A DNA stretch of 22,341 bases from a virus: positions 1 to 22,341 of IMG/VR virus record IMGVR_UViG_3300025767_001019. One strand, written 5' to 3'. Shown here in pieces: positions 7,312-14,112 of the stretch. The first letter of the stretch is position 1; each line of letters begins with the position of its first letter. The notes under the pieces are model-generated. The model did not search any database. It saw only the letters and a program-made list of their open reading frames with translations, and was not told the origin of the DNA. Both the position numbers and the translations under genes were made by a program.

Positions 7312-8229
7312 ATGAAAAAGTGTGCGGCATTTTGGAAACATACTAATCTGAGGAATAGCGATAAGATATTTCCTTGTTGCCGTTTTAAAAAACCTGTAGG
7401 TATTTTTGATGGTAATGTTTCTGATATATTGCATAGCGATGTATATAACAAATTAAGAGAAACAGATGTTTCTACTTTGCCTGAGTGTTCAAAATGCATG
7501 TACGAAGAAGACAATGGAAAGAAAAGCCTACGTCAAAAATTTAATGAAACATATGACATGGAAACTATTGGTATAGAATACTTAGAAGTTGGTTTGGACA
7601 ATATATGTAATTTAAGATGTGACGGGTGTTGGGCAGAGTTTAGTTCTAGTTGGTCTGAAAAACAGTTTCCAGACAAGCCAAAAAGTTTTCATATTCGTTC
7701 TGGAAGAGACATAGAACAACTTCCTGATACTCTTAACAAAATATTATTCTTAGGCGGCGAGCCTCTTATGACTACACGCCATTATAAAATTTTACAAAAA
7801 ATAAAAGACCCTTCAAACGTAGAAGTAACCTATAACACTAATGCAACATTCTTGTTGCCCGAGCAACAAATAAGTTTACTCAAAACATTTAAAAAGGTTC
7901 ACTTTATAGTTAGTATAGATGGATACGGAGAACTAAATGATAAAGTACGAAGCGGTAGCAAATGGAGTCAAATATTAGAGTTTATAAATCAAATAAAAAC
8001 TCTTGGATTTAGTATGTCTGTAAACAGTGTATTGCATTTAAATAATTGGCATGGATTTATAGATTTAGAAAAATTTATTAAAGAAATAGATGTAGATTGG
8101 GAAGTTAATATTTTAACATATCCAACACGTTTAGATGTTGCAAACTATAACAATAAACAAGAAGTACTAGACTTAGTAAACAAAACAAATATACCGAACA
8201 AAGAATATGTCATCAACCATTTATCATAA
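7312..8229 (+). CDS. Radical SAM enzyme with N-terminal twitch-like cysteine region
   Basis: A 305-aa protein. The radical SAM motif is internal: C99-x3-C103-x2-C106 in NICNLRCDGCW. It is followed by ILFLGGEPLMT and by IVSIDGYGELND, a typical later barrel strand. In front of it are cysteines in the order C4, C22-C23 and C59-x2-C62 (CSKC). This fits proteins annotated as twitch-domain radical SAM in marine phages, where an extra cluster region precedes the barrel. The end is short compared with such proteins (often 350 aa or more), so the C-terminus may be reduced. The start directly follows the stop of the upstream gene, with AAAAGGA 8 nt before it. It overlaps the next oxygenase gene by 23 bases. 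Confidence 0.8.
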   Translation: MKKCAAFWKHTNLRNSDKIFPCCRFKKPVGIFDGNVSDILHSDVYNKLRETDVSTLPECSKCMYEEDNGKKSLRQKFNETYDMETIGIEYLEVGLDNICNLRCDGCWAEFSSSWSEKQFPDKPKSFHIRSGRDIEQLPDTLNKILFLGGEPLMTTRHYKILQKIKDPSNVEVTYNTNATFLLPEQQISLLKTFKKVHFIVSIDGYGELNDKVRSGSKWSQILEFINQIKTLGFSMSVNSVLHLNNWHGFIDLEKFIKEIDVDWEVNILTYPTRLDVANYNNKQEVLDLVNKTNIPNKEYVINHLS

Positions 8230-8716
8230 TGTGCAAAAACTTGCAATAGAAGAAGCACAGTCGGTAGAAAACTTACTACCGCATTTTACAAATGTACTTG
8301 ATGTTGACGACAGTCCGGATTTAACTGATGTTCATCCTCGTGATAGAAACGATATTAATTTAAATTTTATAACTGTAGACAATACATTATTTCCAAAAAC
8401 ATTTAAGTTATTAGAAACAGTACCTGGATTTATAGATGCAAACATTATTGGGATAGGTCCTCAGTCTCAATTATATACACATGTTGACACTGTAGAGTTA
8501 AAGCCGTACACTGAAATAGACTGGACAAGTGTTTACATTGGAATGTTTGTTCCTAGTTTTAATTCTAAAGAAGTTGCAGTAAAAGTTGGTAATGTAATTA
8601 ACAATCATTCTGACATTATATTATTTGATACACAAATTCCACATAGTGCATGGAATTGGACAGACGAATGGTGGGTATCTATCAGAGTTGCTGTAAAGTC
8701 TAAAACAATGCAATAA
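8207..8716 (+). CDS. Small aspartyl/asparaginyl hydroxylase-like oxygenase
   Basis: A 169-aa protein with H92-V-D94 in LYTHVDTV, distal H146 in QIPHSAWN and R160 in WWVSIRVAV, the order and rough spacing of Fe(II)/2-oxoglutarate oxygenases. The strand before the distal histidine (DIILFDTQIPHSAWN) is typical of the jelly-roll core. It is the last gene of the five-gene plus-strand unit and starts inside the radical SAM gene before it, with only a weak AAAG upstream, so it is probably translated by coupling. Its stop codon TAA (8714-8716) is itself part of the late octamer that drives the following amidinotransferase gene. The substrate is unknown. Confidence 0.7.
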   Translation: MSSTIYHNVQKLAIEEAQSVENLLPHFTNVLDVDDSPDLTDVHPRDRNDINLNFITVDNTLFPKTFKLLETVPGFIDANIIGIGPQSQLYTHVDTVELKPYTEIDWTSVYIGMFVPSFNSKEVAVKVGNVINNHSDIILFDTQIPHSAWNWTDEWWVSIRVAVKSKTMQ

Positions 8717-8719
8717 ATA
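8712..8719 (+). promoter_or_regulatory. Late promoter octamer AATAAATA, leaderless geometry
   Basis: AATAAATA is followed by TTTTT and the ATG at 8725, again a 5-nt spacer with no Shine-Dalgarno site. The octamer overlaps the stop codon of the upstream oxygenase gene, so the amidinotransferase can be transcribed alone. Confidence 0.68.
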
Positions 8720-8724
8720 TTTTT

Positions 8725-9783
8725 ATGCAAATATCAACAAATAATCATTGGGATCCCTTAGAAGAAATTATCGTAGGCATTGCTGACCATGCACGGTTGC
8801 CAACTGTTGACTATAGCACTATGAATATGAGTTATAGCAATCACAATATAGAAGATATAAAACCACTAGAAGGGCCATATCCAAAATGGTTAATAGATGA
8901 AGCAAATGAAGATCTGCAAGGGCTGTCTGATTTGCTTACTAGTATGGGTGTAAAAGTTCACCGTCCCCAAGTATTAGATCATAGCGTAAAGTACAGCACA
9001 CCAGAATGGGAAACAACAGGTTGGTATACATGGTGTCCAAGAGACTTACTATTACCACTAAACAATTTAGTTATTGAAACTCCAAGTTCGTGTCGTAGTA
9101 GATATTTTGAAACTAGAGCGTATCATAATATAATGCTAGACGCAATACGAGATGGAGTTGAATGGATATCGGCACCTAAGCCAATTTTAAAAGATGAGAG
9201 TTTTCAATTTGAAGATATTGACGGCAAGCCTAGTCTAACTAATTTAGAGCCTATATTCGATGCACCTAATTGTGTACGTTTAGGTAAAGATATACTTTTT
9301 CAAATTAGCAATACTGGTAATCATTTAGGCATGCAATGGTTAAAAAATACACTAGAGCCTAGAGGTTATCGTATACATGCAGCTGAACATATTTACAGTT
9401 ATGCTCATATGGATAGTACTATTATTCCACTTGCACCTGGCAAAGTTCTTTTAAATAGTTCTAGAGTAAATCCTAATAATTGTCCTAAAATATTTGATAA
9501 GTGGGATAAAATTTACTTTGAGGATGTTAATGTTAATCCTACTACTGTAGAAGGTCCTGGTAGTATTAGTCCTTGTTCACCGTATATTGGTATGAACATA
9601 CTAAGTGTAGATCCTACAACAGTTATTGTAGGAGAAGATCAAACTAACTTAATACGTGTTTTAGAAAAACAAGGGTTTACTGTAGCAACAATTAGAATGA
9701 GACATGCACAAACACTTAGCGGTGGCCTGCATTGTGCTACGTTAGATTTACGTAGACGCGGCAGTTTACAAGACTATACTTGA
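8725..9783 (+). CDS. Glycine amidinotransferase-like enzyme
   Basis: A 352-aa enzyme matching the arginine:glycine/inosamine-phosphate amidinotransferase family over its length. The start has NHWDPLEEIIVG, the hallmark first strand. The middle has FDAPNCVRLGKDILFQ with D179 and YAHMDSTIIPLAPGKVLLN with H228. The end has GGLHCATLDLRRRGSLQDY with C337. These correspond to the catalytic Asp254, His303 and Cys407 of human AGAT. The family moves the amidino group of arginine to an amine through a Cys-amidino intermediate. All key residues are present, so it should be active. The acceptor (glycine, an aminocyclitol or another amine) cannot be read. It has its own leaderless-type late promoter. Its end overlaps the convergent radical SAM gene by 10 bases. 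Confidence 0.9.
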   Translation: MQISTNNHWDPLEEIIVGIADHARLPTVDYSTMNMSYSNHNIEDIKPLEGPYPKWLIDEANEDLQGLSDLLTSMGVKVHRPQVLDHSVKYSTPEWETTGWYTWCPRDLLLPLNNLVIETPSSCRSRYFETRAYHNIMLDAIRDGVEWISAPKPILKDESFQFEDIDGKPSLTNLEPIFDAPNCVRLGKDILFQISNTGNHLGMQWLKNTLEPRGYRIHAAEHIYSYAHMDSTIIPLAPGKVLLNSSRVNPNNCPKIFDKWDKIYFEDVNVNPTTVEGPGSISPCSPYIGMNILSVDPTTVIVGEDQTNLIRVLEKQGFTVATIRMRHAQTLSGGLHCATLDLRRRGSLQDYT

Positions 9784-10622
9784 AGAACTTTAATTTTCTT
9801 TGAGTTTGAAACTTCAGGCAATTTTATTATTTCGGCCCATGGACAAAACGCACATTGTGATTGCGGCTCTAATCTAGTTTTACTCCACTCTACAAATTCT
9901 TCTACTGTACAACCTAAGTCTTGTGATGCTAACTCTCTGTACTGTGCATCTATTTGAAATGTTTTTGCTAGTTGCGGAAGTAGAGCTTGTCTAGCACATC
10001 TGTAAAAGCGTCCTTCTAAGAAATACATACATTCTCGTGCAATACAATTTGCATGAGCTTGTTCTGCATCAACTAATCTATCCCATGTAAGAACTTCGCC
10101 CGGTTTTGCTATTAGACTTTCTTTATAGAAAAACCATGCTTCAGAAATCTTACCAACCACTGGTCCATCAATACCATTACGCATGTAATAATGTGTATCA
10201 CCATCTTCATGTTGTTCTGTAAATTTTTCATATGTTATATTAGGATATTCTTTTTCAAACCATTCAAACACAGATTTTAAATCAGCAGGCGAATGTGCAG
10301 ATATTTCAAGTTGCCATCCTCTTTCATTCCAGTTACTTGGTATGTTAGATAACTTACGTCCGTTTGTTACTATCCATTTGTCTTTGTGAAAAGGCCAGTT
10401 TATGTCTACTAGTGTCATCCATTCATTTAGATGCGGATTAGTAGTAGGTTCTCCACCAAGAATTGTAATGGTTTCAAAATCAACTTTGCCTTTAAGTTTC
10501 TCTAAATGACCTTCAGGTTTGAAATGCCCGCCCCAATTTAAGTTGTTATAAGTAAAACAACTATCACAGCCGATATCACATGTATGGCTAATATATAAAC
10601 TAAGTTCGGGTAATGTAAGCAC
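9774..10622 (-). CDS. Radical SAM enzyme, probable leaderless GTG start
   Basis: About 282 aa. C15-x3-C19-x2-C22 in HTCDIGCDSC binds the SAM cluster, and TILGGEPTTNPHL follows. The C-terminal third repeats the layout of its paralogues at 2527 and 4301: C-x4-C-x10-C (CIARECMY...FYRCA), then CAFCPW. Start choice: an in-frame ATG exists at 10640, but the late octamer AATAAATA (10628-10635) lies between it and the GTG at 10622-10620. The GTG is exactly 5 nt after the octamer, as in the other island promoters. The ATG has neither promoter nor Shine-Dalgarno site in front. The gene stands alone on the minus strand between plus-strand genes. Its stop overlaps the convergent amidinotransferase gene by 10 bases. 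The reaction is unknown. Confidence 0.82.
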   Translation of the reverse strand: MLTLPELSLYISHTCDIGCDSCFTYNNLNWGGHFKPEGHLEKLKGKVDFETITILGGEPTTNPHLNEWMTLVDINWPFHKDKWIVTNGRKLSNIPSNWNERGWQLEISAHSPADLKSVFEWFEKEYPNITYEKFTEQHEDGDTHYYMRNGIDGPVVGKISEAWFFYKESLIAKPGEVLTWDRLVDAEQAHANCIARECMYFLEGRFYRCARQALLPQLAKTFQIDAQYRELASQDLGCTVEEFVEWSKTRLEPQSQCAFCPWAEIIKLPEVSNSKKIKVLQV

Positions 10623-10627
10623 ATAAC

Positions 10628-10635
10628 TATTTATT
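10628..10635 (-). promoter_or_regulatory. Late promoter octamer AATAAATA, leaderless geometry
   Basis: The minus strand reads AATAAATA, GTTAT, GTG. The 5-nt spacer decides the start codon of the radical SAM gene at 10622. It diverges from the plus-strand octamer at 10674-10681. Confidence 0.65.
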
Positions 10636-10673
10636 GTCATGTTTCGAAAATGTTTTGCTGGTGTGAAAACGAT

Positions 10674-10681
10674 GATAAGTA
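10674..10681 (+). promoter_or_regulatory. Late-type promoter octamer GATAAGTA with a normal leader
   Basis: GATAAGTA is followed by a 22-nt stretch that contains AAAGGA at 10692-10697, 6 nt before the ATG at 10704. This is the only island promoter with a Shine-Dalgarno leader. Confidence 0.6.
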
Positions 10682-10703
10682 TTATTATTAGAAAGGAACG
10701 CAG

Positions 10704-11780
10704 ATGAAGGTATCAAATATTCCAGGACTTGGATCTTTTGGACGCTATATTGATGATGTAGATTTTGACAACCTCACCTCCGAAGAGTGGCTTGAAATTG
10801 GAAAATTACATCTAAATGGTCTTGTAACAATATTAAGAAATGTTAATATTACCAAAGACCAGTTTAATTCGCGTATGCGAGAGTTTGGTCCATTTAAAGG
10901 AACACGAAATTCTAGAGCACATTTTAAAATCAAATACGGAGAAGACTTTGATCCTAAAGACGAAAACGCATTTGATCGGTTTAATGTTACTCCACAAGAC
11001 CGTAGCTATCTGAGCTACAAAAAACACTTTGTAGAACAAACTGAAGGCGGCAACTTCCTAACAAGAATAACAGGACGCAAGGATGAAGATGGTAATGCAC
11101 TTGGTGTTTTTTCGTCTGGTGAATTGCATTGGCATAGTAACGAGTCTAGTGAAATTACATTTTCGCCAGAAGTAGCATTGTTAGGCGGACAACATATGAT
11201 AGGAAGTACAACTGGATTTGTACAGAGTGTTGATGCATACAATGACTTTAGTGAAAGTTTCCGTAGTGAATTAGATGAGATGGTTGTTATACATAACTAT
11301 ATTCCGGGCGGTATTAATGATATTGAACTTACAGACAAAGAAATGGGTAACATGTTACAGATGGAATTTTGTTACCATCCTGATGCAGAAGTTCCTTTAG
11401 TATTAACTAGTCCAGGCGGACACAAAGGCTTGCACTACACAACTAATACAGCAACAGGCATTAAAGGTATGAGTCAAACAGAAAGTGATAAGATCTTTAA
11501 AATTATAGATAATCAAGTGTTTACTGACAAGTACATTTATGACCATAAGTATAAAACTGACAACGAATTATTATTGTTTGATAATAGTGTAACACTTCAT
11601 AGAAGAAAAGATCCCGGACATCCTGACAGAGTAGCATATAGAATACAATATGATCCTTCAAATCTTTTAGATAGTCCTTGGTATCCATTTGATCATTTGC
11701 CCGAATATGCAGAAAGATATAAACAGCAAACACATGAACTAATTCAAACATTAAATATTCAGGATTTTAAATTACCTTAA
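10704..11780 (+). CDS. TauD/TfdA-like dioxygenase with HxN in place of HxD
   Basis: A 358-aa protein. The N-terminal part (NGLVTILRNVNITKDQF near residues 38-54) is typical of TauD-like dioxygenases, where this region precedes a jelly-roll core. The iron site is in GELHWHSNES. By alignment with the TauD W-H-T-D motif the ligands would be H144 and N146, so the usual aspartate is an asparagine. The distal H299 lies in LFDNSVTLHRR, and R313 in VAYRIQYD matches the 2-oxoglutarate arginine. Such enzymes usually hydroxylate small molecules. The Asn may change iron binding or reactivity. It is the first gene of a three-gene plus-strand unit with a good Shine-Dalgarno site, and it ends directly before the next start codon. 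Confidence 0.8.
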   Translation: MKVSNIPGLGSFGRYIDDVDFDNLTSEEWLEIGKLHLNGLVTILRNVNITKDQFNSRMREFGPFKGTRNSRAHFKIKYGEDFDPKDENAFDRFNVTPQDRSYLSYKKHFVEQTEGGNFLTRITGRKDEDGNALGVFSSGELHWHSNESSEITFSPEVALLGGQHMIGSTTGFVQSVDAYNDFSESFRSELDEMVVIHNYIPGGINDIELTDKEMGNMLQMEFCYHPDAEVPLVLTSPGGHKGLHYTTNTATGIKGMSQTESDKIFKIIDNQVFTDKYIYDHKYKTDNELLLFDNSVTLHRRKDPGHPDRVAYRIQYDPSNLLDSPWYPFDHLPEYAERYKQQTHELIQTLNIQDFKLP

Positions 11781-13634
11781 ATGAAAAACGTATACCTCTT
11801 TCAAGTCAATTACCAGATGGGGCATGGACAATATACTAGTCTATGGCTACCTTATAGTGTAGCATCTATATGGGCATATGTCGAACAGTTTGATGAGATA
11901 AAAAATAACTTTCATGTTAAGGATTGTATTTTTAAGCGAGAAGAATTTAAAGACGTAATAGACAGAATGGAAGATCCTGATGTTTGTTTGTTTAGTCATT
12001 ACTTGTGGAATGATAATTATAATCTAGAACTTGCTAAACTAATTAAAGAGCGTTGGCCAAATGTACACATTGTATTTGGTGGCCCGCAAGTAGACGAAAC
12101 AGCAAGTAACTTTTTGTTAGTTAATCCGCATGTTGACACTGTAGTAATTAATGAAGGCGAAGTATCTCTACATACACTTCTTAAAGACTATTTAGAGGAT
12201 GATGTAAAACCAATATACCATGTTGCACGTAGAGTACAACTAGAAGGCTTACCTAGTCCATTTACAGATAGTAATATTCTACAAAAAATAGTTGATGAAA
12301 ATCCTGCAACAAAGTGGGCTACTTGTATTGAAACAAATAGAGGTTGTCCATTTAAATGTAGTTTTTGTGATTGGGGAAGTCTAACACAAAGTAAAATTAC
12401 AAAATTTGATCTTGATAAAGTATACAAAGAATGGGACTGGATAGTAAACAATGGTATTGAATACGTTCATATTGCAGATGCTAACTTTGGTGTGTTCTAT
12501 GAAAGAGATAAAGAAATAGTTGACTACATTGTAAAATGTAAAAAAGATACAGACTTTCCTCATAATGTAAGTGCTACATGGTATAAAAATGCTGCTGAAA
12601 AAATGATTGGTCTTGCTAAAATACTTGAAGATGTAAATCTAAACAAAGGATTTACGCTTAGTGTACAAAGTATGAATGAAGAAACACTTGATAGTATCGA
12701 ACGCAAAAATATGGAAATGTCTAAATTAGCAGACATGTATGCACAATGCGAAAAACAAGATGTAGCATACTATACTGAATTTATTTTAGGATTACCTTTT
12801 GAAACATTACAAACGTGGAAGAAAGGATTATGTGCTGCGGTAGAAGCAGGATGTCATCATCATATTGATATTCACCCATTGGAAGTATTAAAGAATAGTG
12901 CATTTGCTCAGCAGGTAAAACAATTTAATTACGAAGTGTTTACGTTTACTGTTGTAACTAAAAAACAACCTTCTCTTATACCAGAAAGACACAATTATGT
13001 TATTGCTAGTGAATTTATGACAAGACAAGAATACATAGATTCTTGGATGTTTAGTTGGCTAGTACTACACTTCCATCATTATGCATGGACACAACTTCTT
13101 GCTAGATTTGCTCGTAAATATAAAAACCTTTCTTACTTACAGTTCTATGAAGATCTATTTGAACAATGTATAAGCAAAGATCCGTTCTTTATGGATTTAT
13201 ACAATAAACAAGAAGCTGAACTTAAAAGTTTCTTTTGGAATACATCTAGTGATACAGTATTTGACAACGACAATGTAATTGTAGTTCTTAATCAAATAGA
13301 ATGGCACGAAAATAGAGACAAGGTACAACAAATAATATCTGATTGGGCAAGAACATATTTTAGTGATCTTGAAGACGACTTACTTGAAGAAGTAATACAT
13401 ATGAATACACTGTGGGTTACAAACATGGGTAGACATGATGTACATGAAGAAATGTTTGATTACAATATACCAGAGTATATTGTTGGCGATCAGGAACTAG
13501 TAAAACAGCCAGTAACTTATACATTCAGTAATAAGTATCGTTGGCCAAATAATAAAGATTTCAAAGATAAGTTATTCTATAAAAATAGAAACGGCTTTAG
13601 TATACAAAAAATAGAAAGGGTTAGCGATGCCTAA
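11781..13634 (+). CDS. B12-binding-domain-type radical SAM protein, 617 aa
   Basis: The largest gene of the island. Residues 1-150 look like the Rossmann-like cobalamin-binding domain of this radical SAM class: LAKLIKERWPNVHIVFGGPQ at about residues 84-103, then VVINEGEVSLHTLL. The DxHxxG motif that coordinates cobalt in base-off enzymes is not visible, so cobalamin may bind without a His ligand or not at all. The radical SAM motif is C189-x3-C193-x2-C196 in TNRGCPFKCSFCDWGS. It is followed by HIADANFG and by FILGLPFET, usual in this class. The C-terminal 200 residues match nothing I recognise. The gene follows the TauD-like gene without a gap and overlaps the next oxygenase by 8 bases. Methylation or ring rearrangement are common reactions of the class. 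Confidence 0.85.
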   Translation: MKNVYLFQVNYQMGHGQYTSLWLPYSVASIWAYVEQFDEIKNNFHVKDCIFKREEFKDVIDRMEDPDVCLFSHYLWNDNYNLELAKLIKERWPNVHIVFGGPQVDETASNFLLVNPHVDTVVINEGEVSLHTLLKDYLEDDVKPIYHVARRVQLEGLPSPFTDSNILQKIVDENPATKWATCIETNRGCPFKCSFCDWGSLTQSKITKFDLDKVYKEWDWIVNNGIEYVHIADANFGVFYERDKEIVDYIVKCKKDTDFPHNVSATWYKNAAEKMIGLAKILEDVNLNKGFTLSVQSMNEETLDSIERKNMEMSKLADMYAQCEKQDVAYYTEFILGLPFETLQTWKKGLCAAVEAGCHHHIDIHPLEVLKNSAFAQQVKQFNYEVFTFTVVTKKQPSLIPERHNYVIASEFMTRQEYIDSWMFSWLVLHFHHYAWTQLLARFARKYKNLSYLQFYEDLFEQCISKDPFFMDLYNKQEAELKSFFWNTSSDTVFDNDNVIVVLNQIEWHENRDKVQQIISDWARTYFSDLEDDLLEEVIHMNTLWVTNMGRHDVHEEMFDYNIPEYIVGDQELVKQPVTYTFSNKYRWPNNKDFKDKLFYKNRNGFSIQKIERVSDA

Positions 13635-14112
13635 TTACATAACTACTATTCCAAATTTTTGGAAGAAAGATCTAGCTGAACATACCTATGCTAGAAAAGT
13701 AGATTGGTCCGCAAAAAACTTTGATCACTTAGATAAAGGTGACTATAATACTGGCCATTTACTACAAAGTTTTAACGAAGAGTTACCCAATATACAGCAA
13801 TTTAAAGACGTCTTAGACGCTCATACAGCGTCTGTAAGCTGGACTTGCATATTGCCCAATGTCATACTACCAACGCACAAAGACACCTTTTATACGCTAC
13901 GACAGGAGCATAATGTAGAGCTTGACGACTGTTATCGCTACTTAATATTCTTAGAAGATTGGGTGTTTGGACAGTACGTTGGGTTTGAAGATACTAGTAT
14001 AACTAAATGGGGTGCTGGTGATGTGTGGAGGTTTACAGGACACGAAATGCATTACGGAGTAAACGCTAGTGCGTTAAACTTCCATACCTGTCAAGTAAGT
14101 ACGTTTGCTTAG
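13627..14112 (+). CDS. Small oxygenase-like protein with an altered 2-oxoglutarate site
   Basis: A 161-aa protein with H84-K-D86 in LPTHKDTFYTLR and a distal H142 in GHEMHYGVNAS after WGAGDVWRF. This fits the jelly-roll of aspartyl/asparaginyl hydroxylase-like oxygenases. About ten residues after the distal histidine, where the family normally has an arginine for 2-oxoglutarate, the sequence is NFHTCQVS. No arginine is there, and H153 or another residue would have to take its place. The enzyme may therefore use another arginine, bind a different co-substrate or be inactive. AAAGGG lies 6 nt before the ATG, which overlaps the radical SAM gene by 8 bases. Its 3' end overlaps the convergent fibre gene by 4 bases. 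Confidence 0.65.
   Translation: MPNYITTIPNFWKKDLAEHTYARKVDWSAKNFDHLDKGDYNTGHLLQSFNEELPNIQQFKDVLDAHTASVSWTCILPNVILPTHKDTFYTLRQEHNVELDDCYRYLIFLEDWVFGQYVGFEDTSITKWGAGDVWRFTGHEMHYGVNASALNFHTCQVSTFA

Noticed and set aside
13815-13833. Perfect 7-bp inverted repeat (AGACGCT, loop CATAC, AGCGTCT)
   Set aside because: It lies inside the coding region of the small oxygenase, has no T-tract, and encodes ordinary residues (D-A-H-T-A-S). Probably chance.
223-14112. A RiPP cluster with a precursor peptide
   Set aside because: Several radical SAM enzymes suggested it, but I see no small gene with a leader/core pattern, no recognisable RRE domain, and no peptidase or exporter in the island.
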